A stretch of 64,000 nt of DNA from CADEED01 sp963842515. Lineage in GTDB: Bacteria; Pseudomonadota; Gammaproteobacteria; Steroidobacterales; Steroidobacteraceae. A program made the position numbers and the translations under genes. How positions within the stretch are numbered: position 1 is the first letter of the stretch; the number at the start of each line of letters is the position of its first letter. The stretch lies in NCBI GenBank assembly GCA_963842515.1, contig CAWJGO010000005.1, forward strand, positions 124,001-188,000, given 5' to 3'. Positions 25,010-35,679 of the stretch are shown in pieces. Below the pieces are notes generated by a model. The model saw only the letters and a list, made by a program, of their open reading frames with translations. It was not told the DNA's origin and made no database searches.

Positions 25010-26515
25010 ATGTCCCTATTCGTTGCGAGACGTCTTGGCGTAGTTGCGATCGCGGCTTTCGCGGTCGGCGCCTGTTCTCCACAATCGTCCATTGCCGCAG
25101 GTCAGGCCCAGAGCTCGGATACGCAGCCGGCGCCCATCGCCGTGCCCGCCCAGCAACCGACATCCGCGCAGCCGGTCGGCACGCTCAATGGCCGCGTACT
25201 TCCCGATTTCGCCACGCTCGTCGAGCAGGTAGGCCCCGCCGTCGTCAACGTGTCGGTGGTCGAGAAGGCGCAGCGCACGCGCCGCCAATCTTCCGGTGAG
25301 GAATCGGACGATCCCGTCCAGGAATTTTTCCGCCGCTTCGGCATGCCCAATGGCCCCCAAGGGCGCGGCCTCGAGAGTCCGCCACGTCAGGGCGAAGGCT
25401 CGGGGTTCATCGTCAGCGCCGACGGCTACATCCTCACCAACGCCCACGTGGTGGCGGATGCGGATGAAGTCACCGTGCGCATGACAGACCGTCGTGAATA
25501 TCCGGCCAAAGTCGTCGGCGTCGACCGGCGCACCGACGTCGCGGTCATCAAGATCGAGGGCAAGCAGCTTCCGGTCGTCAAGCTCGGCGACCCCTCGAAG
25601 CTGCGTCCGGGCGAATGGGTGCTGGCCATCGGCTCGCCGTTCACCTTCGAGAACAGCGTCACGGCGGGCATCGTCAGTGCCACCGGGCGCGCCATGCCGG
25701 GCGAAGACCTGGTGCCGTTCATCCAGACCGACGTGGCCGTCAACCCTGGCAACTCCGGCGGCCCGCTGTTCAACCTCAACGGCGAGGTAGTGGGCATCAA
25801 TTCGCAGATCTACAGCCGCAGCGGCGGCTACATGGGCCTGTCGTTCGCCATCCCGATCGACGTGGCTAACAACGTTCGCCAGCAGCTCGTGAGCACCGGC
25901 AAGGTCACTCGCGGCCGTATCGGCGTGCAGATCCAGGAAGTGAATGCGCAGTTCGCCGATGCCTTCGGCCTCGACCGTCCGCGCGGCGCGCTGGTCGGAC
26001 AGGTCATCGAAGGCGGTCCCGCCGAAAGGGCCGGTGTGAAAACCGGCGACGTCATCCTCAGCGTCAACGGCAAGGACGTGGAACGATCCGCGCAGCTGCC
26101 CAGCGTCATCTCCGCCATCAAGCCGGGCGACACCGCCAAGGTGGATGTGTGGCGGGAACGCGGGATCAAGACGCTCGCCGTCAAGGTCGAGGAGTTCCAG
26201 GAAGAAGTGCAGAAGGTCGCCAATCGCGACGTCGAAGAACCCGCCAAGGCCGACAAGCTCGGCCTGTCGGTGCGACCGCTCGGGGCCGATGAGCGCAAGA
26301 GCGCCGAAACCGAAGGCTATCTACTCGTCGAAGACGTCACCGGTCCCGCCGCGCAGGCTGGCGTCCGCCCCGGCGACGTCATCCTCGGTGTCAATGGCAA
26401 GCCGGTGAAGTCGCTGGCGGAGCTCAAGAACGCCACGTCGAGCGCTTCGAAGACGGTCGCAATTCTGCTCGAGCGCGAAGGCACGCCGATATTCGTGCCC
26501 ATCCGTATCAGCTGA
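25010..26515 (+). CDS. HtrA/DegP-type periplasmic serine protease, probable lipoprotein
   Basis: A 501-residue Do-like protease-chaperone. I chose the ATG at 25010, which follows GAGGG and begins a signal sequence. The triad is H146 (NAHVV), D176 (RRTDVAVIKI) and S249 (GNSGGP). Two PDZ domains follow (about 300-390 and 405-495). The signal region reads AIAAFAVGACSPQSS, which fits a lipobox with Cys at 22, whereas DegP/DegQ are usually soluble. A 50-residue low-complexity stretch after the Cys could be a tether. Monocistronic, followed by a terminator. Confidence 0.93.
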   Translation: MSLFVARRLGVVAIAAFAVGACSPQSSIAAGQAQSSDTQPAPIAVPAQQPTSAQPVGTLNGRVLPDFATLVEQVGPAVVNVSVVEKAQRTRRQSSGEESDDPVQEFFRRFGMPNGPQGRGLESPPRQGEGSGFIVSADGYILTNAHVVADADEVTVRMTDRREYPAKVVGVDRRTDVAVIKIEGKQLPVVKLGDPSKLRPGEWVLAIGSPFTFENSVTAGIVSATGRAMPGEDLVPFIQTDVAVNPGNSGGPLFNLNGEVVGINSQIYSRSGGYMGLSFAIPIDVANNVRQQLVSTGKVTRGRIGVQIQEVNAQFADAFGLDRPRGALVGQVIEGGPAERAGVKTGDVILSVNGKDVERSAQLPSVISAIKPGDTAKVDVWRERGIKTLAVKVEEFQEEVQKVANRDVEEPAKADKLGLSVRPLGADERKSAETEGYLLVEDVTGPAAQAGVRPGDVILGVNGKPVKSLAELKNATSSASKTVAILLEREGTPIFVPIRIS

Positions 26516-26542
26516 AACGTTTGAGGTAAGTGAGACTTGATT

Positions 26543-26575
26543 GAGGCGTCCGGGCGAAAGTCCGGGCGCCTCTTT
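26543..26575 (+). terminator. Rho-independent-like terminator after the HtrA gene
   Basis: A 13-bp stem with two G-U pairs (26543-26555 against 26560-26572) and a GAAA tetraloop, followed by only three T. It is 27 bp past the protease stop codon. Confidence 0.65.
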
Positions 26576-26595
26576 CATCGAGTGTGGGGAATCGC

Positions 26596-26883
26596 CTAGA
26601 GGTCCAGGAAGACCACTGGCGCAAGCGCCAGCATGGCCGCGCCGGCTTGCACGCCCATCATCATCAATGCCTCCCCGGGCAGCCGTGGCAACCACTTGAT
26701 GGCGAAAAACGCCACGACCGGTGCTTGTCCCGCAAGGAGTAGCTGAAAGGCCTGGGCCGTGCTTTCACCCGCCTGCGGCGCGGCGTCAGCTAGCGCCAGG
26801 TGCACCAACACCACGATCAGCGCAGCCAGCGACATCGCCACGGGGAGGATTGCACTCGGCAGTTTCAGGACGCTTCTGTTCAT
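26596..26883 (-). CDS. Small inner-membrane protein of unknown function
   Basis: A 95-residue protein with three likely membrane segments (ILPVAMSLAALIVVLVHLAL; LLAGQAPVVAFFAI; GVQAGAAMLALAPVVFL). No family recognised. The ATG at 26883 is the natural start; the longer ORF upstream runs into the leuS region. It is divergent from leuS with 114 bp between starts. Ribosome-binding signal is weak, so it is only moderately supported. Confidence 0.6.
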   Translation of the reverse strand: MNRSVLKLPSAILPVAMSLAALIVVLVHLALADAAPQAGESTAQAFQLLLAGQAPVVAFFAIKWLPRLPGEALMMMGVQAGAAMLALAPVVFLDL

Positions 26884-26997
26884 CGCGGCGATGCTCGAGG
26901 TTGTTGCGCAACGAGAGCAACGCCTTTTTCCCTTGTGCGGCACTCCTCGTGTATTCTTGCCCGCCGTCGCAAAGCCCTGAAATTTAAAGTTTTCCCG

Positions 26998-29630
<2,633 letters not shown>

Positions 29631-29634
<4 letters not shown>

Positions 29635-30110
29635 AGATTCTGCTTGCCAGCGTCTCACTGTTGCTAGGAGCCTGCGGTTTTCACCTGCAGGGCCGGCAAC
29701 CGCTGCCCGCGCAGTTCGCCTATACCTACGTGGACACCAAGGACGAGCAGACCGACTTCGTGCAGGACCTGCGCAAGGCGCTCATCGCCTCGAAGGTGAA
29801 CGTGATCCGCACGCAAGGATCCTCGGGCGCGACCATCAGCGTGCATGATGACGAGCTTACCGAGCGAATTCTCTCGGTCTCGGCGCGCAACATCCCCACC
29901 GAGTACGAGCTCACCTACCGCGTGAATTTCTCGGTGGTCTCCGATGGCAAGACGCTCATCGACAAGGAAGAAATCTCCGCCACGCGCGACATCAGCTTCG
30001 ATGAGGCGCAGTTGCTCGCCAAGGAACGCGAGCAGGAGATCCTGAAGGCGGCGCTGGCGCGTGACCTGGTGGCGCTGGTGATGCGACGACTGGCAGCCCT
30101 GGGCGAGTAG
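29631..30110 (+). CDS. lptE: LPS-assembly lipoprotein LptE
   Basis: A 159-residue outer-membrane lipoprotein that plugs LptD for LPS export. MKILLASVSLLLGACGFHLQG is a lipoprotein signal with lipobox LGAC and the family's CGFHLQG. The standard neighbour leuS precedes it. The usual downstream neighbour holA is displaced by 2.3 kb of other genes. Confidence 0.94.
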
Positions 30111-30610
30111 TGGATCAGCGCGGCGATGTCCTGCGCGTGGGCGCGGTGCCGGACCCGTCCATCCTCGCGCTCACGCGCCGCTACGGGATCGAGCTGCGAC
30201 ATCAGCCGGCGGGTGAATCGCTGCCGGGCTCCTACTGGGGCGAGGACGAGGCGGGGCTTCGCGGCAACCTGTTGTACGTTCGTGCCGATACCCCGCTGCA
30301 CTCGTTGCTGCATGAGCTCTCCCATTTCGTGTGCATGGCACCCGATCGCCGCGCCGGCCTGGATCGCGATGCCGGTGGCGACGATGCCGAAGAATGCGCT
30401 GTGTGTTATCTGCAGATCCTGCTGGCCGATGAGCTGCCGATGCTCGGCCGAGCTCGGATGTTCACCGACATGGACGCCTGGGGTTACACGTTCCGGCTGG
30501 GCTCATCGCGGGCGTGGTTCGAGCAGGATGCGGAGGACGCCTGCGCCTGGCTTAGCGAAAGCGCCTTGATAGACGCAGGGAACCGGCCGACCTTCAAGCG
30601 CAAGACATAA
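30110..30610 (+). CDS. Small HExxH metalloprotease-like protein, unknown family
   Basis: A 166-residue protein starting at GTG, sharing one base with the lptE stop (TAGTG). Residues 68-72 read HELSH, a zincin HExxH motif inside LLHELSHFVCM, and DAEECAVCYLQILL 20-25 residues later offers a Glu third ligand as in gluzincins. No signal peptide. There are two extra Cys near the site. The 3' end is directly abutted by a repeat element whose first base lies in the TAA stop. I do not recognise the family; the peptidase role is inferred from the motif. Confidence 0.68.
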   Translation: MDQRGDVLRVGAVPDPSILALTRRYGIELRHQPAGESLPGSYWGEDEAGLRGNLLYVRADTPLHSLLHELSHFVCMAPDRRAGLDRDAGGDDAEECAVCYLQILLADELPMLGRARMFTDMDAWGYTFRLGSSRAWFEQDAEDACAWLSESALIDAGNRPTFKRKT

Positions 30611-30946
30611 ATGGGGTCAGACCCCATTTGCTAGCAAAAGGGGCCGGACCTGTGGGGTCGAATGTCGCTGGCGATGCTCGAGCGGATGTCGGGGTGGATG
30701 GAAGCGGCATGCCACCTGAAAAGATGAGGAGTCGTTTCGAAAGTTGACCTTCCGCCTCCACCAACCCGACTGTTCGACCGACGGAACCCGCGTTGAGCAG
30801 GCGCAGACCCCGGTAGCAGCTGTATCGACCGAAAGGTGTTGGACTTTAGCGGGCACGCACTCGCAAGCGTTTTACAGAATCCTCGAGTAGCGCCGTGTCC
30901 CGAGGTCTGACCCCTTTTGCCAGCAAATGGGGTCTGACCCCATTTA
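30608..30946. repeat. Element A: 339-bp non-coding element with 44-bp terminal inverted repeats
   Basis: The left end 30608-30651 and right end 30903-30946 are inverted copies with 3 mismatches in 44. Each begins TAAATGGGGTCAGACCCC, then ATTTGCT(A/G)GCAAAAGGGG. The TAA is at once the stop codon of the HExxH gene on the left and of the pip gene on the right. The GGGGTCAGACCCC core is itself palindromic. The 250-bp interior has no credible ORF. This fills the whole gap between the two convergent genes. Resembles REP/MITE-type elements; no transposase is near. Confidence 0.85.
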
Positions 30947-31936
30947 TCGGGAGAAGCGATCGGTGGCGAGCACGAGCTCCCGTGCGATGCCGGGCTCGAA
31001 CGCCGCGTGCCCCGCGTCCGGCACGATGCGCAGATCGGCCTCGGGCCACGCCTTGTGCAGGTCCCACGCGCTGCGCGCCGGGCACACCACGTCATAGCGT
31101 CCCTGGACGATGACCGCGGGGATGTGCCGGATTTTCACGACGTCTTCGAGCAGCTGGTCGGGCCGCTCGAGGAATCCGCCATTGACGAAATAGTGGCATT
31201 CGATACGCGCGAAAGCGGCGGCGAATTCTGGGTCTCCGAAGCGTTTCACGTAGTTAGGGTTCAGCTTCATGTACGACAGCGCGCCTTCCCAGATCGACCA
31301 GGCGCGCGCGGCTTCCAGCAAAGTGGCGCGATTGTCGCTGGTGAGCCGCTTGTAGTACGACTGCATGCAGTCCTTGCGCTCCTCGTCAGACAACGGCGCG
31401 AGGTACTGCTCCCACAAATCCGGGAACATCGAGGCTGCGCCCAGCGGTTCCTGATAGAACCAGGTGAGCTCGGTCCGGCGCAACAAGAAGATGCCGCGCA
31501 ACACCAGTTCGATGCAGCGCTGCGGATGTTTCTGCGCATAGGCGAGGGCGAGCGTGGAACCCCACGAGCCGCCGAACACCTGCCAGCGTGCAATCTTGAG
31601 GTGCTCGCGGATGGCTTCGATGTCGGCCACCAGGTGCCACGTGGTGTTGTCCACCAGGCTCGCGGAGGGCCGGCTCTTGCCGCAACCGCGCTGGTCGAAC
31701 AGCACGATGCGGTATCGCTTCGGATTGAAAAACCTGCGCATCTTCGGATCGGTGCCGCCGCCCGGACCGCCGTGCAGGAACACCACCGGCTTGCCTCGCG
31801 GATTGCCGCTTTCTTCGTAGTAGATCTCATGTACCGGCGAGACACGCAGAAACCCCGATTTGTACGGCTTGATCGTCGGATAGAAATCGCCTTTGCGGCG
31901 CGCGGGCGCCGGTTGCTTCTTTTTCTTCTTAGCCAT
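30944..31936 (-). CDS. pip: Proline iminopeptidase (alpha/beta hydrolase)
   Basis: A 330-residue alpha/beta hydrolase releasing N-terminal proline. HGGPGGGTDP is the oxyanion motif, GGSWGS the nucleophile elbow, and RYDVVCP and DAGHAAFEPG carry Asp and His. An N-terminal lysine run (MAKKKKKQ) is unusual. Start chosen at the ATG after GGAGGA, which overlaps the HIT gene by 8 bp. Its TAA stop is the last three bases of element A. Confidence 0.92.
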   Translation of the reverse strand: MAKKKKKQPAPARRKGDFYPTIKPYKSGFLRVSPVHEIYYEESGNPRGKPVVFLHGGPGGGTDPKMRRFFNPKRYRIVLFDQRGCGKSRPSASLVDNTTWHLVADIEAIREHLKIARWQVFGGSWGSTLALAYAQKHPQRCIELVLRGIFLLRRTELTWFYQEPLGAASMFPDLWEQYLAPLSDEERKDCMQSYYKRLTSDNRATLLEAARAWSIWEGALSYMKLNPNYVKRFGDPEFAAAFARIECHYFVNGGFLERPDQLLEDVVKIRHIPAVIVQGRYDVVCPARSAWDLHKAWPEADLRIVPDAGHAAFEPGIARELVLATDRFSR

Positions 31937-32285
31937 GTTTTCCTCCGGAAAGCATCGGTCCGAGCGGCGCACCGCCGATGAGGTGCATGTGCAGGTGGAA
32001 CACCACCTGGCCGCCGTCCTTGTTGCAGTTGATGATGAGCCGGAAACCGTTCTCGGCGATTCCTTCCGCTTTGGCGATGTCGCGCGCCACGATGAACATG
32101 TGACCGAGCATGCGTTCGTCGTCGTCGCTCACGTCGTTGACCGTCGGGATGGGTTTGTTAGGGACGATGAGCACGTGCACCGGTGCCTGCGGACTGATGT
32201 CGCGAAAGGCAGTTACGCGATCGTCCTTGTGGACGATGGTGGCGGGGATTTCCCCCGCAATGATTTTCTCGAAGATGGTGGCCAT
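31929..32285 (-). CDS. hinT: HIT family purine nucleoside phosphoramidase (HinT-like)
   Basis: A 118-residue HIT protein: CxHxHxHxx-type motif VVFHLHMHLIGG, and FEKIIAGEIPATIVHKDD at the N-terminus. It hydrolyses adenosine phosphoramidates. It precedes pip, overlapping by 8 bp. Confidence 0.94.
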   Translation of the reverse strand: MATIFEKIIAGEIPATIVHKDDRVTAFRDISPQAPVHVLIVPNKPIPTVNDVSDDDERMLGHMFIVARDIAKAEGIAENGFRLIINCNKDGGQVVFHLHMHLIGGAPLGPMLSGGKHG

Positions 32286-32419
32286 GGCGAAAGAATACGC
32301 GGCGGCGCCGAGGCGCGTCGAGGCATGGGCGACCGCAAGTCGCGCGCTGTCGGGCCAGCCGCGGTATTTCCGCCGGTTCAGGTGGCTTCCGGGGCGCCAA
32401 CTCGCCCATAATTCGGCCC

Positions 32420-33424
32420 TTGAAGCTGACCCTCGAAACTCTCCGCTCGCACCTCGCCGGTGAGCCTGCCCGAGCCTATCTCGTGTCCGGTGAGGAAGCG
32501 CTGCTCGTCGGCGAAGCCGCCGACGCCATCCGTGCGCGCGCCAGGCGCGCGGGCTTCGACGAGCGCGAAGTGTACTTCATCGAGCGCGTCGCCGACTGGG
32601 AAGCCGTGCGCGCCGCGTCTAACAACCTCTCGCTGTTCGGCGCGCGCAAGCTCATCGAAATCCGCCTGCCGTCGGGCAAACCCGGAACCGGCGGCGCCAA
32701 TGCCATTGCCGGCCTGCTCGCCAATGCCAGCCCCGACAACGTCTTTCTCATGCTCACCGGCAAGCTCGAGCGCGAGCAGAACAATTCGGCCTGGGTGAAG
32801 GCTTTCGAATCCACCGGCGCGTGGGTCGCGGTCTGGCCGGTGGAGCTGGCCCGTCTGCCGCAGTGGTTGCGTGCGCGCGCCGCCACGCTCGAGCTCGACA
32901 TCGACGACGATGCCGTGCGTTTCATCGTCGAACGCACTGAAGGCAACCTGCTGGCCGCGCAGCAGGAGCTCGAGAAGCTTCGGCTCGGAGCAGCCGGCAA
33001 ACGCGTCGACCTCGCCGCGGTGCAGGCCTCGATCGGCGACAGTGCGCGCTTCGATGTTTTCCAGCTCGGCGAAGCCGCGCTCGGTGCCGACGTGGCTCGC
33101 GCACTGCGCATCCTCGCCGGTCTGCGCAGCGAAGGCGTCGAGCCCACGCTTGCGCTGTGGTCGATCGCACGCGAGATTCACAACGTATGGGGCACCACGC
33201 AACAAGGTCCCTCGCGCGGCTGGCAGAAGCCATCGGCCGCGCTGGAGAATGCCAAGCGCCGGGCGGCCAAACTTCCCTATGCGCGGCTCGCCGTACGCAC
33301 CTCGCGCGCCGACCGCATGATCAAGGGCCAGCAGCGCGGTGACGCGTGGGATGAAATGGCATTACTGATCGTCGAGTTCGCGGGCCGCCGCGCCCTCCCA
33401 CTCACTGGAACCCGCGCCGCTTGA
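32420..33424 (+). CDS. holA: DNA polymerase III subunit delta
   Basis: A 334-residue clamp-loader delta subunit. It starts at TTG (MKLTLETLRSHLAGEPARAY), which matches the usual MKL... start of the family; no ATG is available upstream. ARFDVFQLGEAAL and the C-terminal LIKG-like helical region are typical. Its end overlaps nadD by 4 bp. Normally lies right after lptE. Confidence 0.92.
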   Translation: MKLTLETLRSHLAGEPARAYLVSGEEALLVGEAADAIRARARRAGFDEREVYFIERVADWEAVRAASNNLSLFGARKLIEIRLPSGKPGTGGANAIAGLLANASPDNVFLMLTGKLEREQNNSAWVKAFESTGAWVAVWPVELARLPQWLRARAATLELDIDDDAVRFIVERTEGNLLAAQQELEKLRLGAAGKRVDLAAVQASIGDSARFDVFQLGEAALGADVARALRILAGLRSEGVEPTLALWSIAREIHNVWGTTQQGPSRGWQKPSAALENAKRRAAKLPYARLAVRTSRADRMIKGQQRGDAWDEMALLIVEFAGRRALPLTGTRAA

Positions 33425-34074
33425 ACACGCCAATGGGTCCCATCGGTCTGTTCGGTGGCACATTCGACCCGATCCACTACGGGCACCTGCGCACGGCGTT
33501 CGAGCTCTGGCAGTCGCTCAAGCTCACCGAGGTCAGGTTCCTGCCTACGGGCAATCCGCCGCATCGCGAGCGCACGCTTGCGGACGCCAGCCTGCGCGTT
33601 GCCATGGTGCGCGCTGCGGTCGCCGACCAGCCGGCGTTCCTGGTCGACGATCGCGAAGTCCGCCGCGCGGGAGCCTCCTATACCGTCGACACACTGACCG
33701 AGCTGCGCCGGGAATTTCCACAGCGTTCGCTGTGTCTGCTACTGGGCATGGACGCATTCCTGGGCCTGCCCAACTGGCATCGATGGCGCGAGCTTTTCGA
33801 CCTCGCTCACGTCGTGGTCGCGCATCGGCCGGGCTGGAAGGCGCCCACGCAGGGACCGCTCGGCGAGCTCATGGTGGATCGGGGAACCGGCGCCGTGAAC
33901 GACCTGCACAAATCGGCGGCCGGGCGCATCTACGTGCACGCGGTCACCCAGCTCGAAATATCCTCGACGGAATTGCGCCAGATCATCGATGCCGGCCGCG
34001 ATCCGCGTTTCCTGGTGCCGGACACCGTGCGCGAGATCATTCGCGAGTCCGGGTGTTATGCTCGACCCCGCTAA
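33421..34074 (+). CDS. nadD: Nicotinate-nucleotide adenylyltransferase
   Basis: A 217-residue NadD making deamido-NAD from NaMN. GLFGGTFDPIHYGHL carries the (T/H)xGH motif, and ISSTELRQII the ISSTxIR motif. The TTG at 33421 overlaps the holA stop (TTGA); an ATG at 33433 (MGPIGLFGG) is a plausible alternative start. Confidence 0.95.
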   Translation: MNTPMGPIGLFGGTFDPIHYGHLRTAFELWQSLKLTEVRFLPTGNPPHRERTLADASLRVAMVRAAVADQPAFLVDDREVRRAGASYTVDTLTELRREFPQRSLCLLLGMDAFLGLPNWHRWRELFDLAHVVVAHRPGWKAPTQGPLGELMVDRGTGAVNDLHKSAAGRIYVHAVTQLEISSTELRQIIDAGRDPRFLVPDTVREIIRESGCYARPR

Positions 34075-34094
34075 GCCCTTACTCACGGAGTGAA

Positions 34095-34580
34095 ATGACC
34101 ACGAAAACCCGTCCCCGCCGCGCAGCCGCGCAGCCCAAATCTTCCATCCCGCAGACCCTGTTGCGCATCGTCAACGCCGCGCTCGATGACATGAAAGCCG
34201 TCAACGTCAAAGTCATGGACGTCCGGCATCTCACCGATATCACCGACATCGTCGTCATCGCTTCCGGCAACTCCGACCGCCACGTCAAAGCCATCGCCGA
34301 TCGCGTGTTGCAATTTGCCAAGCAGAGCGACTTCCGCCCCATCGGCGTCGAAGGCGCGCGCGAAGGTGAGTGGGTGCTGGTCGATCTCAACGATGTCGTG
34401 GTGCACGTGATGTTGCCGCGCGTCCGCGAGTTCTACGGCCTCGAGAAGCTCTGGGAAGACGTCGCGCCGCCGGGTGCCCAGGATATATTGGAAACGACAG
34501 CCGCCTTAGCTCCGCCGCCTCCGCGCAGAATTCCTGCCGCCCGCCGCAAGACCGTCTCGCGAGCGCGCACAGCACGCTGA
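34095..34580 (+). CDS. rsfS: Ribosome silencing factor RsfS
   Basis: A 161-residue RsfS/Iojap protein that binds uL14 and blocks subunit joining in starvation. Core VNVKVMDVRHLTDITDIVVIASG and WVLVDLNDVVVHVM. Both ends are extended by basic, Pro/Ala-rich tails. ATG 34095 follows CGGAG. Confidence 0.95.
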   Translation: MTTKTRPRRAAAQPKSSIPQTLLRIVNAALDDMKAVNVKVMDVRHLTDITDIVVIASGNSDRHVKAIADRVLQFAKQSDFRPIGVEGAREGEWVLVDLNDVVVHVMLPRVREFYGLEKLWEDVAPPGAQDILETTAALAPPPPRRIPAARRKTVSRARTAR

Positions 34581-34589
34581 GCGTCGGAC

Positions 34590-35030
34590 GTGCGCGTTCG
34601 CATCCTCGCGGTTGGCACGCGCATGCCTTTGTGGGTGACGACCGCCTACGGGGAATACACCCGCCGGCTGCGCTCCACGCTTCGCATCGACCTCGAAGAG
34701 CTGTCGATCGGCAAACACAAGCTCGATGAACAAGAGCGCCTGCTCGAGCGCGCCGGCGATGACTACCTGGTCGCGCTCGACGAACACGGCAAAACCCTAA
34801 CCACTGTGCAATTCGCGAAGTGGCTGGGGCAGCGGCAGCAGGATGGCCGCGATCTCACCTTCGTGATCGGCGGCCCGGATGGCCTGGGACCGCAGATCCT
34901 CGAAGCCGCGACGCTGCGCTGGTCGCTGTCGCAGCTCACCTTCCCGCATGCCATGGTGCGGGTGATATTGGCCGAACAGCTGTATCGCGCGCATTCGGTG
35001 CTGCAGAATCACCCGTATCATCGTGAATGA
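34590..35030 (+). CDS. rlmH: 23S rRNA (pseudouridine1915-N3)-methyltransferase RlmH
   Basis: A 146-residue SPOUT methyltransferase. GTG start, MRVRILAVGTRMPLWV. The SAM-binding knot is FVIGGPDGLG and LSQLTFPHAMVRVILAEQLYRA. Placed directly after rsfS as in most gammaproteobacteria. Confidence 0.96.
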   Translation: MRVRILAVGTRMPLWVTTAYGEYTRRLRSTLRIDLEELSIGKHKLDEQERLLERAGDDYLVALDEHGKTLTTVQFAKWLGQRQQDGRDLTFVIGGPDGLGPQILEAATLRWSLSQLTFPHAMVRVILAEQLYRAHSVLQNHPYHRE

Positions 35031-35076
35031 AGTGTCGTGAACGAGATTCGCGACTGGCGGATCGCCTGAGGGGTCG

Positions 35077-35679
35077 ATGACCAAACAAAAAGAATTCGAA
35101 CCGGTGCTGAGACTCGCGTCGGCTTCTCCGCGGCGCCGCCAGTTGTTAGACCTCATCGGCGTGCCGCACGTGGTGCTGCCGGCCGACATCGACGAGACCC
35201 CGCACGTGGCCGAGCCGCCTGACCAGTACGTCACGCGGCTCGCGCGCGAGAAGGCCTCCGCCATCTGGGCGCTGCACCAGGACCTGCCGGTGCTCGCCGC
35301 CGACACCACCGTGGTCGTGGATCAGGAGATCCTCGGCAAGCCCGAATCCGAAAGCCACGCCGAGCTCATGCTGGGCAAGCTGTCCGGGCGCTCGCACGTG
35401 GTGCTTACGGGCATTGCGCTGCGCACGACGCAGGGCGTGACAGTCGGCATCTCCACCACCAGCGTGTCGTTTGCGCCGCTAACGCGCGCGCAGATGCGCG
35501 CCTACTGGACGAGCGGTGAGCCGCAGGGCAAGGCCGGCGCCTATGCGATCCAGGGCCTGGGCGCGGTGTTCGTGTCGGGCATCTCGGGCAGCTACACGGG
35601 CGTCATGGGCCTGCCGCTCTTCGAAACGGCGGCACTGCTGCGCGCCCACGGCATACCGGTGTGGAGGGGGGCCGAGTGA
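35077..35679 (+). CDS. maf: Maf family nucleoside triphosphate pyrophosphatase
   Basis: A 200-residue Maf protein (YhdE type, dTTP/UTP pyrophosphatase). LRLASASPRRRQLL is the signature, DIDETP and DTTVVVDQEILGKP further motifs. The stop overlaps the GTG of rng by 4 bp, as in the E. coli yhdE-rng order. Confidence 0.95.
   Translation: MTKQKEFEPVLRLASASPRRRQLLDLIGVPHVVLPADIDETPHVAEPPDQYVTRLAREKASAIWALHQDLPVLAADTTVVVDQEILGKPESESHAELMLGKLSGRSHVVLTGIALRTTQGVTVGISTTSVSFAPLTRAQMRAYWTSGEPQGKAGAYAIQGLGAVFVSGISGSYTGVMGLPLFETAALLRAHGIPVWRGAE

Noticed and set aside
26933..26957. TTGTGC / TATTCT as a leuS promoter
   Set aside because: The spacer is only 13 bp, too short for a normal sigma70 promoter.
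30608..30946. Element A as an IS element
   Set aside because: It has terminal inverted repeats but only 250 bp inside and no transposase frame; no target duplication can be shown.
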